From Salipiger abyssi (GTDB lineage Bacteria > Pseudomonadota > Alphaproteobacteria > Rhodobacterales > Rhodobacteraceae): DNA of 64,000 nucleotides. This document shows, piece by piece, positions 43,825 through 53,734 of the stretch. The stretch spans positions 62,001 through 126,000 of the forward strand of contig NZ_JAEKIS010000010.1 of assembly GCF_017311415.1 (NCBI RefSeq), in the 5' to 3' direction. Position 1 is the stretch's first letter. Each line of letters starts with the position of its first letter. The position numbers and the translations under genes are program-made. The notes beneath the pieces are model-generated. The model searched no databases and was not told the DNA's origin. It worked only from the letters and a program-made list of their open reading frames with translations.

Positions 43825-44451
43825 ATGGCCCGCCCCCGCAAGACCCAGCAGATCGACATTCGCGCCCGCGCCATCGCGGAAACCATCCGCCTGCTCGACG
43901 AAAAGGCGGCAACGGCGATCACGCTTTCCGAGGTGGCTGTGGCGGTCGGATGCCGCGCGCCTGCCCTTTACACCCATTTCGCCAACAAGGATGCGCTGCT
44001 GCGCGCCGTTCACGACGCCGGATTCCGCATGATGCTCGAGGAAAAGCTCGCCCTCGCCGCGCGTCACGAGGGCGACGCCTTCGCCCGTCTGCGCGAGGGC
44101 GGCCATGCCTATCTGCGCTTTGCCTTCGAGCGACCGGGCCTCTACCGGCTGATGTTCTCCCCTCCGCCTCTCGTCGTCACAGACGAGAACCCATTCGCCA
44201 CCGATGCCGGCGCCGCCTGCCTCGCCGCCCTGCGCTCCGCCGTGCGCAGCTGTCAGGCGGCGGGCTATCTGCCCGCCGAAGACGATGCGCAGACGGCCTT
44301 CACACTCTGGGCGGCGGTCCATGGCGCGGCCTCGCTGGTCTTGCAGGACCGCGCACCGGCCGCCGACCGCGACGGCGCCCGTGCCGCCGCCATGGCCACC
44401 GTCGATATGCTGATGGGCTTTATCGGCGCCACCCGGCCCCCGCTTTCCTGA
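43825..44451 (+). CDS. TetR-family transcriptional regulator
   Basis: A 208-residue repressor. The N-terminal helix-turn-helix covers about 12-58 (ITLSEVAVAVGCRAPALYTH then FANKDALLRAV). A TetR-C type ligand domain follows, with FERPGLYRLMFSPPP. The ATG at 43825 opens the MARPRKTQQ tail. A DUF6544 gene follows after 21 bp and is the probable target and operon partner. The ligand is unknown. Confidence 0.88.
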   Translation: MARPRKTQQIDIRARAIAETIRLLDEKAATAITLSEVAVAVGCRAPALYTHFANKDALLRAVHDAGFRMMLEEKLALAARHEGDAFARLREGGHAYLRFAFERPGLYRLMFSPPPLVVTDENPFATDAGAACLAALRSAVRSCQAAGYLPAEDDAQTAFTLWAAVHGAASLVLQDRAPAADRDGARAAAMATVDMLMGFIGATRPPLS

Positions 44452-44472
44452 CACCAACCGAAAGACACCGTC

Positions 44473-45324
44473 ATGACCCGCCGCCCCTTGGCCATTGCCG
44501 CCACCGTCATCGCCCTGCCCGTGCTCGGCCTCGCTACCTGGATCGGCATCTCGACCCTGCTCACCGAGCGCGAGATCGCCGGCCGCGTCGCCTCGGTCCG
44601 CCAGATCGCCGAAGATTACGGCCCCGTTGCGGTCAAGGCCGATGCCTTTGCCGAGCTGCCGGCACCCGTTCAGCGCTATCTGCGCTTTGCCGTGCCCGAA
44701 CTGTCCTCGCCTTATCACTTCGTGCATGTGGCCGAACGCGGCGACTTCCGGCGCCCGCTGATGGAGGCGTTCGAGCCGACCCGCGCCTCACAGAACATCG
44801 CCGTAGCGACGCCCGCGCTGATGTTCGATGCCACCACACCGATGATGACGGTGCTCTGGGCGCGGCCCTACGATTACTTTGCCGAGGGCAAGATGGTGAT
44901 GCGGGCAAAGATCGCCTCGACCCTCACCGTGGTGGACGAGCGCGAAAGCGAGGTGCTGAACCGCATCTCGCTGCGTCGCTGGCTACTGGAAAGCCCGCTC
45001 TTCCCCATGGCGCTGCTGCCCGGCGGCCCGGTCAGCTGGGAAGCCGTCGACGCGCACCACGCCCGCGCCACGGTATCGGGTTTCGGGCTCGAAGCCTCGA
45101 TGGTCGCGCAATTCCGCGAGGATGGCAGCCTGGAGAGCTTCCTGGCCGAAGAGGACGGGGATCTGAACACGCCCTATCACGGGTCCGGCGAATATTCCTG
45201 GCGCGGCGACTATCGGGAGGTTCAGGGGATGATGATCCCGCACAGTTTCATCACCGCGCGCGCGGCGGGCGGCGAAACCTTTCCGTTCTGGCAGGGCGAG
45301 GTGACCGAGATCGCTTTCGAATAA
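44473..45324 (+). CDS. DUF6544-family exported or membrane-anchored protein
   Basis: A 283-residue protein with an N-terminal hydrophobic helix (about 6-28, PLAIAATVIALPVLGLATWI) that is a signal or anchor. The rest resembles DUF6544, with the early LPAPVQRYLRFAVPE motif and a beta-rich body ending in FPFWQGEVTEIAFE. Function is unknown. It is co-transcribed with the TetR gene immediately upstream. Confidence 0.75.
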   Translation: MTRRPLAIAATVIALPVLGLATWIGISTLLTEREIAGRVASVRQIAEDYGPVAVKADAFAELPAPVQRYLRFAVPELSSPYHFVHVAERGDFRRPLMEAFEPTRASQNIAVATPALMFDATTPMMTVLWARPYDYFAEGKMVMRAKIASTLTVVDERESEVLNRISLRRWLLESPLFPMALLPGGPVSWEAVDAHHARATVSGFGLEASMVAQFREDGSLESFLAEEDGDLNTPYHGSGEYSWRGDYREVQGMMIPHSFITARAAGGETFPFWQGEVTEIAFE

Positions 45325-45449
45325 GGCACCGGGCGCGACGGGTCGGGGAGGCATATCCTCTCTCATCCGCCGCGCCCCAGAACGCTATGGCCGCTTGGGC
45401 GCATAGATGGTAAGCCCGGCCTAGATCCCTTGTCGATTGGACCAGTCCC

Positions 45450-46343
45450 ATGCCCGGCCTCACCCCCGAAGGCACCAAGCTCGTTTCCGAGATCGCGGCA
45501 CGCCACGGCGTGTCGACCGGCGCGGTCGAGACCCTGCTCTTTGCGTTGGTCGCCGGGAACGGCACGCAGGCGCAATTCGATCACCCGGATCTCGGCGGCA
45601 TGGGTCAGTGGTCGCAGGGCGGCATGACCATGGTCGGCAATATGTTCGACAATGCGCTCAAGGCACGGGTCGATGCGCTGTGCTCGGAACTTGCGGGCGT
45701 GCTGGCCAACCACCCGCCGCTGATCCACAGGCCTGCGGCCACGGGGATGCAGAGCCAGTCGCAATCGAACGGCGGCAACAGCAGCCTGTTCCTGCCCGGC
45801 GGCGCCGGGGCCTCCGCCTGGCCCGCAGAGCTGGGCATGCCCTCCTCCACCGGCGCGCAGAACAATCTGCGCTACGCCTTCTTTCCCGAAACCCACCGGC
45901 TGGCCATAGATATCGCCGGTCGGATGGAGATCTTCGACACCGGCGATCACCGGATCTCTGGCGTGTCGCAACAGCAAAGCGGCGATCAGTCGCTGACCTT
46001 CGTCAGCCAGTACGGTCTGGTCCGGCTCGCTGACTTGCCCAAGGTCGATCTGGGTGCGGCAGAGCCCGCACCCGCAACGCCCGCGCCGCAGCAGGCCGCG
46101 CCGGCGGCACCTGCACCCGCCCCAGCCGATCCGGAGCCGCAGCCACCGGCCGCACCCGAACCGTTCGCCGCAGAGCCTCTTGCAGAGGAGCAGCAGCCCG
46201 CGGCACCGCAGGCAAAGACGATGGAAACGGATTCCGACGCGATCATTGCCCTGATCCGCAAGCTCGCCGATCTTCGCGAGGGCGGCATCCTCACCGATGC
46301 GGAATTCGAGGCGAAAAAGCAGGAACTGCTTTCCCGCCTCTGA
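45450..46343 (+). CDS. SHOCT-domain protein with proline/alanine-rich linker
   Basis: A 297-residue cytoplasmic protein. The N-terminal region (about 1-90) is helical, the middle (about 140-200) beta-rich, and a low-complexity Ala/Pro/Gln stretch covers about 205-260. The last 33 residues form a SHOCT domain (IIALIRKLADLREGGILTDA then EFEAKKQELL). SHOCT domains usually mediate oligomerisation or scaffolding. Function is unknown. Its stop is 6 bp from the stop of the convergent CBS gene. Confidence 0.75.
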   Translation: MPGLTPEGTKLVSEIAARHGVSTGAVETLLFALVAGNGTQAQFDHPDLGGMGQWSQGGMTMVGNMFDNALKARVDALCSELAGVLANHPPLIHRPAATGMQSQSQSNGGNSSLFLPGGAGASAWPAELGMPSSTGAQNNLRYAFFPETHRLAIDIAGRMEIFDTGDHRISGVSQQQSGDQSLTFVSQYGLVRLADLPKVDLGAAEPAPATPAPQQAAPAAPAPAPADPEPQPPAAPEPFAAEPLAEEQQPAAPQAKTMETDSDAIIALIRKLADLREGGILTDAEFEAKKQELLSRL

Positions 46344-46349
46344 GCTGCG

Positions 46350-46781
46350 TCAGCCCGCCAGCACGCTGCGGCGGCAGTCGCGGAAGCGCTCGACCATGAG
46401 CCGGTATTCCGTCGGGATGTCACGCATCGAAACCATGCCCACGGGCACACCCTCGGCGGTAACCACGGGCAGGTGACGAAATCCGCCCTCACTCATGCGT
46501 GTCTGCGCCTCGGCCAGACTGTCGCGCCGCCGCACGGTGACGGGATCGGTCGTCATGATCTCCTCCACCCGAGTCTTGGACACCGGGCGCCGGGCCGACA
46601 CGCAACGGCGCAGCACATCGCGCTCGCTCAGGATTCCGACAAGCCTGCCGTCGCGCAGAACGGCGAGCGCGCCGATATTGCGCCGCGCCATGAGGCTGCA
46701 CGCGGCCTCGACGCTGTCTTCGGGGCCAATGGCGGACAGTTGCCGCCCCTGCAAAAACTGCTCTATCGACGTGATGGTCAT
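46350..46781 (-). CDS. CBS-pair domain protein
   Basis: A 143-residue protein consisting of two CBS motifs (about 15-65 and 78-130), each with the SERDVLRR or MVSMRDI end typical of the fold. CBS pairs bind adenine nucleotides and sense energy state. No effector domain is attached, so it must act on a partner. CGGAGA precedes the ATG. It is divergent from the helicase gene, with 152 bp between. Confidence 0.88.
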   Translation of the reverse strand: MTITSIEQFLQGRQLSAIGPEDSVEAACSLMARRNIGALAVLRDGRLVGILSERDVLRRCVSARRPVSKTRVEEIMTTDPVTVRRRDSLAEAQTRMSEGGFRHLPVVTAEGVPVGMVSMRDIPTEYRLMVERFRDCRRSVLAG

Positions 46782-46933
46782 AATGGTCTCCGAAAAATAA
46801 TGAGATCTGAAATGTCAGAGCTTCATCATAGCCGTGCCCTCGGAGCGCGGCAGTCCGGGATTCCCGACCTCGCTGCCTGTTCCGGCAAAGAAGCATGTTT
46901 CGCTTTTGTTCGCGCCGTCCTATCTATCGGGGC

Positions 46934-49357
46934 ATGACAGAGCTTCCCGCTTCCCTTCAGGGCTGGTTCGACCGGCGCGGCTGGCAGATCCATCCGCATC
47001 AGCGCGACATGCTGGATCGCGCCGATGCGCCCTGCCTGCTGCTCATCGCGCCCACCGGTGGCGGCAAGACGCTGGCGGGGTTCCTGCCGACGCTGACGGA
47101 ACTGGCCGAGGCGCCGCGCGACGGGCTGCACACGCTCTATATCTCGCCGCTGAAGGCGCTGGCCGCCGATATCCGGCGCAACCTGCTGATCCCCATCGAG
47201 GAGGCCGGGCTGCCGATCCGGGTCGAGGACCGCACCGGCGACACGCCGTCGAGCCGCAAGAAGCGCCAGCGTGCCGACCCGCCGCAGATCCTGCTGACCA
47301 CGCCGGAATCGCTGGCGCTGCTCACCTCCTACGAAGACGCGCCGCGCATGTTTGCCGGGCTGCAACGGGTGGTGGTCGACGAGATCCACGCGCTGGCCGA
47401 AAGCAAGCGCGGCGACCAGCTCATGCTGGCGCTGGCGCGGCTTCAATCCATGTGCCCCGGCCTGCGGCGGGTGGGGCTTTCGGCCACGGTCGAAGACCCG
47501 CAGGCCATCGCCACGCTGCTGGCGCGCCACCCCGACCCTTGCGAGATCCTTCAGGCCGATCCGGGGCCGGAGCCCGATATCTCCATGCTGGTCGCCGAGG
47601 AGGCGCCGCCCTGGTCCGGCGGCGGCGCGGCCTATGCCATTCCTGCCGTGCTGGAAGAGGTCAAACGCCACCGGACCACGCTCATCTTTCACAACACCCG
47701 CGCCCAGGCCGAGATCTTTTTCCACAAGCTCTGGCTCGCCAACGAGGACGCGCTGCCCATCGGCATCCATCACGGCTCGCTGGATCGCGGACAGCGCGAA
47801 AAGGTCGAGGCGGCGATGGTGCGCGGCGATTTGCGCGCCATCGTCTGCACCGGCTCGCTGGATCTGGGCATCGACTGGGGCGATGTGGATCTGGTGATCC
47901 AGATCGGCGCGCCGAAAAACGTCAAGCGGCTGGTGCAGCGGATCGGGCGGGCCAATCACCGCTACAACGCGCCGTCAAAGGCGCTGCTGGTCCCCGCCAA
48001 CCGCTTTGAAGTGGTGGAGTGCCGCGCCGCATTGGAGGCGGTACGCGACCGCGATCTGGATGGCGAGACGCGCGGGCGCGGGCCGCGCGATGTGCTCTGC
48101 CAGCATATCCTGATCGCCGCCTGCGCCGGGCCGTTCGAGGCGGACGCGCTTTATGCCGAGATGATCACGGCGGGCGCCTATGCGGATCTGACGCGGGAGG
48201 AGTTCGACGCCTGTCTCGATTTCTGCGCCACCGGGGGCTATGCGCTGCGCGCCTATGACCGCTGGCAACGCCTCTTGCAGCGCCCGGACGGGCTCTGGCA
48301 GTTGCGCGATCCGCGCTCGGCGACGCGCATCCGGCAGAATCTCGGCACGATCCAGGACACCGATACGCTCAAGGTGAAATGGCGCGGCCGTGGCGGCGCA
48401 CCGCTGGGCGAGATCGAGGAGGGCTTTGCCGCCTCGCTCACCAGGGGCGACACCTTCCTGATCGGCGGGCAGATCGTGCGCTATGAGGGGCTGCGCGAGC
48501 TGGTGGTCGAGGTCACCCGCGACGCCGCCCGCAAGCCCAAGATCGCCGCCTTCATGGGCACCAAATTCTCCACCTCCACCCAGCTCTCCACCCGCATCGT
48601 CGAGATGTTCCAGCAGGAGACCTGGCCGGAGCTGCCGCAGCATACTGCCGACTGGCTGCGGCTCCAGCGCGAGGTGTCGCGCCTGCCCGAACCCGGGCGG
48701 CTGCTGATCGAGAGCTTTCCGCATGACGGGCGCGAACAGCTCGTGGTCTACGGCTTTGCCGGGCGCAACGCGATGCAGACGCTGGGACTGCTGCTGACCA
48801 AGCGCATGGAGGAGGAGGGGCTGGCGCCGATGGGCTTTGTCTCCTCCGATTACGCCGTGCTGATCTGGGGGCTCGACGCGGTGAGCGACCCGGCGCCGCT
48901 CTTCGATCTGGAGCGGCTGGAGGCGGGGCTGGAGACCTGGCTGGCGGGCAACGCGGTGATGAAACGCACCTTCCGCGCCTCGGCCACCATCGCCGGGCTG
49001 ATCGAGCGCAACACAGCCGGGCAGCGCAAGAGCGGTCGGCAGGCCACCATGTCGTCGGATATCCTCTACGACACGCTGGTGAAATACGACCCAGGCCATC
49101 TGCTCTTGCGGATCACCCGCGAAGAGGCGATGCGCGGGCTGGTGGATTTCGCCCGCATCCGCGAGATGTGCCAGCGGGTGGGCGACCGGATCGACCTCGT
49201 CCGGCTGGAGCGCGTCACGCCGCTCTCGGCGCCGCTGTTCCTGGAGCCCGGGCGGGTACCCATCGCGGGCTCGGCGGATGAGCGGCTGATACAGGAGGAG
49301 ATCACGGCGCTGCTGGACGAGTCGGGGCTGGCGCAGATCGGGGCGGGGCATGGCTGA
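46934..49357 (+). CDS. Lhr-like DEXH-box DNA helicase, ligase-associated DNA damage response type
   Basis: An 807-residue superfamily 2 helicase. Motif I is APTGGGKT and motif II VVDEIHALAESKRG (DEIH). Motif III is VGLSATVE, with HHGSLDRGQREK and motif VI RIGRANHRYN. A long C-terminal Lhr-type domain covers about 420-800. The ATG at 46934 fits the family start; upstream sequence in frame is Cys/Arg-rich and unlike it. In other bacteria this helicase is encoded with a DNA ligase, an exonuclease and PdeM. Here only PdeM follows. Confidence 0.92.
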   Translation: MTELPASLQGWFDRRGWQIHPHQRDMLDRADAPCLLLIAPTGGGKTLAGFLPTLTELAEAPRDGLHTLYISPLKALAADIRRNLLIPIEEAGLPIRVEDRTGDTPSSRKKRQRADPPQILLTTPESLALLTSYEDAPRMFAGLQRVVVDEIHALAESKRGDQLMLALARLQSMCPGLRRVGLSATVEDPQAIATLLARHPDPCEILQADPGPEPDISMLVAEEAPPWSGGGAAYAIPAVLEEVKRHRTTLIFHNTRAQAEIFFHKLWLANEDALPIGIHHGSLDRGQREKVEAAMVRGDLRAIVCTGSLDLGIDWGDVDLVIQIGAPKNVKRLVQRIGRANHRYNAPSKALLVPANRFEVVECRAALEAVRDRDLDGETRGRGPRDVLCQHILIAACAGPFEADALYAEMITAGAYADLTREEFDACLDFCATGGYALRAYDRWQRLLQRPDGLWQLRDPRSATRIRQNLGTIQDTDTLKVKWRGRGGAPLGEIEEGFAASLTRGDTFLIGGQIVRYEGLRELVVEVTRDAARKPKIAAFMGTKFSTSTQLSTRIVEMFQQETWPELPQHTADWLRLQREVSRLPEPGRLLIESFPHDGREQLVVYGFAGRNAMQTLGLLLTKRMEEEGLAPMGFVSSDYAVLIWGLDAVSDPAPLFDLERLEAGLETWLAGNAVMKRTFRASATIAGLIERNTAGQRKSGRQATMSSDILYDTLVKYDPGHLLLRITREEAMRGLVDFARIREMCQRVGDRIDLVRLERVTPLSAPLFLEPGRVPIAGSADERLIQEEITALLDESGLAQIGAGHG

Positions 49358-49447
49358 GTTGTGTGACCTCTGCCCGGCGCGGCACCCTTTGGCGGGTGGA
49401 GTGACGTGAGTATTTATCGGAAAGATGAAAGGGCCGGGTCGGAGCAG

Positions 49448-50113
49448 ATGGCGGGGCTGGCATTCGGATTTCGGCGGGCAGAACTGGTGGCACTGGGCTC
49501 GGGCGGGCTCTACTGGCCGGATGAGGCGCTGCTGGTGGTGTCGGATCTGCATTTCGGCAAATCCGCGCGGCTCGCGGCGGTGGGCGGCGCGGCGCTGCCG
49601 CCCTATGAGACGCGCGAGACGCTGCTGCGGCTGGAGGCGGATCTGACGGCGACGGGCGCGCGCCGGGTGATCTGCCTCGGCGACAGTTTCGACGCGGAGG
49701 GCATCGCCGAGGCGCTTCCCGAGGAGGAACGGCTGTGGATCGCGCGGTTGCAGGCGGGGCGCGACTGGGTCTGGATCGAGGGCAATCACGATCCCGGCCC
49801 GGTGGATCTGGGCGGCACCCATCTTGCCGAGATGGTGCTCGGGGCGCTGGTGTTCCGCCATATCGCGGTGCCGGGGGCAGAGGGCGAGGTCTCGGGGCAT
49901 TACCATCCCAAGGCACGGCTGCGGCTGCGCGGGCGCAGCCTGTCGCGGCCCTGTTTCCTGGTCGATCACGCGCGGCTGATCCTGCCCGCCTATGGCGCCT
50001 ATACCGGCGGGCTGCGCAGCGATCACGCGGCTCTGAGGGCGCTGATGGCGCCAGAGGCGCGGGCGATCCTGACCGGGCCGCAGCCGGTTGCGATCCCGAT
50101 GCCGCGCGGCTGA
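49448..50113 (+). CDS. pdeM: Ligase-associated DNA damage response phosphoesterase PdeM
   Basis: A 221-residue metallophosphoesterase with all core motifs: SDLHFGKS (about 32), LGDSFDAEG, EGNHDPG and SGHYHPKARLRL, which bind two metals. It probably cleaves nucleic acid or nucleotide phosphodiesters during repair. The ATG at 49448 has GGAG five bases before; an in-frame GTG at 49406 would add 14 polar residues. It follows the DEXH helicase by 90 bp. Confidence 0.87.
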   Translation: MAGLAFGFRRAELVALGSGGLYWPDEALLVVSDLHFGKSARLAAVGGAALPPYETRETLLRLEADLTATGARRVICLGDSFDAEGIAEALPEEERLWIARLQAGRDWVWIEGNHDPGPVDLGGTHLAEMVLGALVFRHIAVPGAEGEVSGHYHPKARLRLRGRSLSRPCFLVDHARLILPAYGAYTGGLRSDHAALRALMAPEARAILTGPQPVAIPMPRG

Positions 50114-50152
50114 GGCTTGCCAGCGCGCCGCGCCCGTGATCGAGTGCGGGTC

Positions 50153-50560
50153 ATGGATCTCGACACGCGTATCAGGGCCAGTTTCGCCCGCCAGAACATG
50201 ATGCAGACGCTGGGCGCTCGACTGGTCTCGGTCGCACCCGGCGCGGTGAGCATCGAGGCGGCGATCCGCCCCGATCTGCAACAGCAGCTGGGCTATGCCC
50301 ATGCGGCGCTGGCCTTTGCCATCGGCGACAGCGCGGCGGGATATGCGGCGCTCTCGGTGATGCCGGAGGACAAGGAGGTCGTGACCTCGGAGATGAAGGT
50401 CCACCTGCTGGCGCCCGCCGTGGGAGAGACGCTGATCGCCCGCGGGCGGGTCATCAAGCCCGGGCGGCGGCTGGTGATCGTCAGTGCCGATATCTATGCG
50501 GTGGCGAATGGCAAAGAAACCCATGCCGCCCTGCTCACCGGCACCACCGTTCCCGTATAA
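50153..50560 (+). CDS. PaaI-family acyl-CoA thioesterase
   Basis: A 135-residue hotdog-fold protein. The central helix segment LGYAHAALAFAIGDSAAGYA carries the PaaI-type catalytic Asp. The strand VVTSEMKVHLLAPAVGETLI and the tail KETHAALLTGTT are typical. It should hydrolyse an acyl- or aryl-CoA in the cytoplasm. It lies 40 bp after pdeM and ends just before a dispersed repeat. Confidence 0.86.
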   Translation: MDLDTRIRASFARQNMMQTLGARLVSVAPGAVSIEAAIRPDLQQQLGYAHAALAFAIGDSAAGYAALSVMPEDKEVVTSEMKVHLLAPAVGETLIARGRVIKPGRRLVIVSADIYAVANGKETHAALLTGTTVPV

Positions 50561-50581
50561 TGCCTGTGCCACCAAGGGGCG

Positions 50582-50605
50582 GTAGGGTGGGCAATCCTGC
50601 CCACC
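50582..50605 (-). repeat. Dispersed hairpin repeat, copy 2 (reverse orientation)
   Basis: GGTGGGCA-GGAT-TGCCCACC plus CTAC on the minus strand, identical to the copy at 56568-56591. It lies 22 bp after the thioesterase stop and 8 bp from the end of the convergent folD, where it could terminate both. Confidence 0.8.
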
Positions 50606-50612
50606 GCTGTGC

Positions 50613-51515
50613 TCAGGCGGTGAGACCTTCGGGCTCGGCCAGACCGTTGGCGCGACACGCCGCCGTCACCGTATTGGCCAGCAGGCAGGCGATGGTCATC
50701 GGCCCCACCCCGCCCGGCACCGGGGTGATCGCGCCGGCCACCTCGACGCAGCTGTCGTAATCGCAATCGCCCACCAGACGGGTCTTGCCTTCGCCCTTCT
50801 CGGGCGCGTCAATGCGGTTGATGCCCACGTCGATCACCGTGGCGCCCGGCTTGATCCAGTCGCCCGGCACCATCTGCGGGCGGCCCACCGCCGCCACCAC
50901 GATATCGGCGCGGCGCACCACATCGGCGAGATCCTTCGTGCGCGAATGCGCGATGGTCACCGTGCAGCTCTCGCCCAGCAGGAGCTGCGCCATCGGCTTG
51001 CCGACGATGTTCGAGCGCCCGATCACCACCGCGTTCATGCCAGAAAGCGCGCCATGCACATCGCGCAGCATCATCAGGCAGCCGAGCGGGGTGCAGGGCA
51101 CCATGCTCTTCTGCCCCGTGCCCAGCAGGCCCACATTGGAGATGTGGAACCCGTCCACATCCTTGGCCGGGTCGATGGCATTGATCACCGCATCCGCGTT
51201 CATGTGATCGGGCAACGGCAGCTGCACCAGGATGCCATGCACCGCCGGATCGGCATTGAGCTGCGCGACCAGCGCCAGCAGATCGGCCTCGGGGGTGTCG
51301 GCGGGCAGCTTGTGCTCGAAGCTCTGCATGCCGCATTCCACGGTCTGCTTGCCCTTGTTGCGAACATAGACCTGGCTCGCGGGGTCCTCGCCCACCAGCA
51401 CCACCGCAAGGCCCGGCGTGATGCCGTTCTCTTCCTTCAGCCGCGCCACATGGGACGCCACCTTTTCCCGCACATTGGCCGCGAAGGCCTTGCCGTCGAT
51501 GATCGTGGCCGTCAT
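50613..51515 (-). CDS. folD: Bifunctional methylenetetrahydrofolate dehydrogenase / methenyltetrahydrofolate cyclohydrolase
   Basis: A 300-residue enzyme interconverting 5,10-methylene- and 10-formyl-tetrahydrofolate. [15 protein letters not shown] contains the catalytic Lys of the YxxxK-like site. [29 protein letters not shown] and [17 protein letters not shown] are family signatures. AAGGAGAGG precedes the ATG. It is the last gene of the fhs / chorismate mutase / folD operon. Confidence 0.97.
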   Translation of the reverse strand: MTATIIDGKAFAANVREKVASHVARLKEENGITPGLAVVLVGEDPASQVYVRNKGKQTVECGMQSFEHKLPADTPEADLLALVAQLNADPAVHGILVQLPLPDHMNADAVINAIDPAKDVDGFHISNVGLLGTGQKSMVPCTPLGCLMMLRDVHGALSGMNAVVIGRSNIVGKPMAQLLLGESCTVTIAHSRTKDLADVVRRADIVVAAVGRPQMVPGDWIKPGATVIDVGINRIDAPEKGEGKTRLVGDCDYDSCVEVAGAITPVPGGVGPMTIACLLANTVTAACRANGLAEPEGLTA

Positions 51516-51526
51516 GGACCTCTCCT

Positions 51527-51823
51527 TCATTCCCGCCCGAGCGCGGTCTCTTCGCGCCGGATCGACCATTCCACCAGCTCCCGCCAGAGCGATTCCGCCA
51601 GCGCCGGGTCGTAGCCTTCGGCCTCGGCATGGGCCATCGCATTGGCGATCACCTCGTCCACCCGGTCGGCGATGCGCGCCGGCCAGCCGTTCTCCGCCTT
51701 GAGCTCTGCCGCCCGCGAGATCAGCCGCGCGCGGTGCCCCAGAAGCGCACTCAGAGCCTTGTCGGTCGTGTCGATCTCGGCGCGCAGCGCCGCCATGTCA
51801 CCCAGATCCGCAGGGTTGCGCAT
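51527..51823 (-). CDS. Chorismate mutase (AroQ-fold)
   Basis: A 98-residue all-helical protein. [20 protein letters not shown] at the N-terminus, [13 protein letters not shown] and the C-terminal [14 protein letters not shown] fit the AroQ-type chorismate mutase, with catalytic Arg and Lys in place. It would convert chorismate to prephenate. It sits between fhs and folD, so its chorismate use is linked by transcription to one-carbon metabolism. An isochorismate-pyruvate lyase activity cannot be excluded. Confidence 0.85.
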   Translation of the reverse strand: MRNPADLGDMAALRAEIDTTDKALSALLGHRARLISRAAELKAENGWPARIADRVDEVIANAMAHAEAEGYDPALAESLWRELVEWSIRREETALGRE

Positions 51824-51952
51824 TCTGTGTCTCCTTACCTGACCGCCCAGGCTCTGATGCCCGCCGGTGTATCAATGTTCAACGCCCCGAGAGCGCCGTT
51901 TGCGACCATGCAGTGTGGAAATGCGTTCCGATGAGCGTTTCGGTGGCACCGA

Positions 51953-53629
51953 TCAGAACAGACCCTCGATATCGCCCGCCGCATTGAGGCGGATCTTTTC
52001 GGCGGCGGGATGCCGGGGCAGGCCCGGCATGGTCATGATCTCGCCGCAGATCGCCACGACGAATCCCGCCCCGGCCGAGAGCCGGACCTCGCGCACCGGC
52101 ACCACATGGCCCTCGGGCGCGCCGCGCAGGTTGGGGTCGGTGGAAAAGGAATACTGCGTCTTGGCCATGCAGACCGGCAGGTTGCCATAGCCCTGCGCCT
52201 CCCACTGGTGCAGCTGCTCGCGGATGCGGGTGTCGGCAGTGACCTCATGGGCGTGATAGATCCGCTCGGCGACGGTCTCGATCTTCTGCCAGAGCGGCAT
52301 CTCGTCGGGATAGAGCGGCGCGAACTGCGCGGCACCGCCATCGGCGATCTCAGCGACGCGGGTGGCCAGCGCCGCGGTGCCCGCCGAGCCCTCGGCCCAG
52401 TGGGTGCAAAGATGCGCCTCGGCGCCCTGCCCTGCCACATAGTCCCGCACCGCCGCGATCTCGGCATCGGTGTCGCCGGTGAAATGGTTGATCGCCACCA
52501 CCACCGGCACGCCAAAGCCCTTGAGGTTCTGGATATGCCGCCCGAGATTGGCGCAGCCCTTGGTGACCGCCTCAACATTCTCGGCGCCGAGAGCGTCCTT
52601 GCCGACGCCGCCGTTCATCTTCAGCGCCCGCACCGTCGCCACCAGCACCACGCAATCGGGGGAGAGCCCGGCCTTGCGGCACTTGATGTCAAAGAACTTC
52701 TCCGCCCCCAGATCGGCGCCGAAGCCCGCCTCGGTCACCACGTAATCGGCCAGTTTCAGCGCCGTCTTGGTGGCGATGACCGAGTTGCAGCCATGGGCGA
52801 TATTGGCGAAGGGCCCGCCATGCACAAAGGCCGGCGTATGCTCCAGCGTCTGCACGAGGTTGGGCATCATCGCGTCCTTGAGCAGCACCGTCATTGCCCC
52901 GTCGGCGCCGATGTCGCGGGCAAAGACGGGCGAGTGATCGCGGCGATACGCGACGATCATGTCGCCCAGTCGGCGCTCCAGATCGGCCAGATCCTCGGCC
53001 AGGCAGAGGATCGCCATGACCTCGGAGGCGACGGTGATGTCGAAACCGGTCTCGCGCGGAAAACCGTTGCTGACCCCGCCCAGCGAGGTCACGGTATCGC
53101 GCAGGGCACGGTCGTTCATGTCGAGCACCCGGCGCCAGACCACGCGGCGCAGGTCGATCTCCTGCTCGTTGCCCCAGTAGATATGGTTGTCGATCATCGC
53201 CGCCAGCAGGTTGTGAGCGCTGGTGATGGCGTGGAAATCGCCGGTGAAATGCAGGTTCATCTCCTCCATCGGCACGATCTGTGCATAGCCGCCGCCCGCG
53301 GCCCCGCCCTTCATGCCGAAATTCGGCCCGAGCGAGGCCTCGCGGATGCAGATCGCCGCCTTCTTGCCGATGCGCGAGAGCCCGTCGCCGAGCCCGACCG
53401 TGGTGGTCGTCTTGCCCTCGCCCGCCGGGGTCGGGTTGATCGCGGTCACCAGGATCAGCCGGCCATCGGGCCGCTCGGAGAGGCCGGAGATAAAGCGCTG
53501 GTCGACCTTCGCCTTGTCATGGCCATAGGGCAGCAGGTGGTCCGGGCCGATATCCAGCTTGGCGCCGATTTCCTGAATGGGCCGTTTGCTGGCTTCGCGG
53601 GCGATCTCGATATCCGGTTTGACAGCCAC
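51953..53629 (-). CDS. fhs: Formate-tetrahydrofolate ligase
   Basis: A 558-residue enzyme making 10-formyl-tetrahydrofolate from formate and [23 protein letters not shown] is the ATP-binding loop. [20 protein letters not shown] and [16 protein letters not shown] are signatures. The start is GTG at 53627-53629, preceded by CAGGAGG. It opens the C1 operon with the chorismate mutase and folD genes, letting the cell assimilate or oxidise formate. Confidence 0.97.
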   Translation of the reverse strand: MAVKPDIEIAREASKRPIQEIGAKLDIGPDHLLPYGHDKAKVDQRFISGLSERPDGRLILVTAINPTPAGEGKTTTTVGLGDGLSRIGKKAAICIREASLGPNFGMKGGAAGGGYAQIVPMEEMNLHFTGDFHAITSAHNLLAAMIDNHIYWGNEQEIDLRRVVWRRVLDMNDRALRDTVTSLGGVSNGFPRETGFDITVASEVMAILCLAEDLADLERRLGDMIVAYRRDHSPVFARDIGADGAMTVLLKDAMMPNLVQTLEHTPAFVHGGPFANIAHGCNSVIATKTALKLADYVVTEAGFGADLGAEKFFDIKCRKAGLSPDCVVLVATVRALKMNGGVGKDALGAENVEAVTKGCANLGRHIQNLKGFGVPVVVAINHFTGDTDAEIAAVRDYVAGQGAEAHLCTHWAEGSAGTAALATRVAEIADGGAAQFAPLYPDEMPLWQKIETVAERIYHAHEVTADTRIREQLHQWEAQGYGNLPVCMAKTQYSFSTDPNLRGAPEGHVVPVREVRLSAGAGFVVAICGEIMTMPGLPRHPAAEKIRLNAAGDIEGLF

Positions 53630-53734
53630 GGGGCACCTCCTGCTTCAGTCCGTTCCGCGGCGACCATGCCGCAAGCGTGCGCGAGACAACAGATGCAAAT
53701 CGGGCCTTTTTCCGCCTCACAACGGATACGCAAG

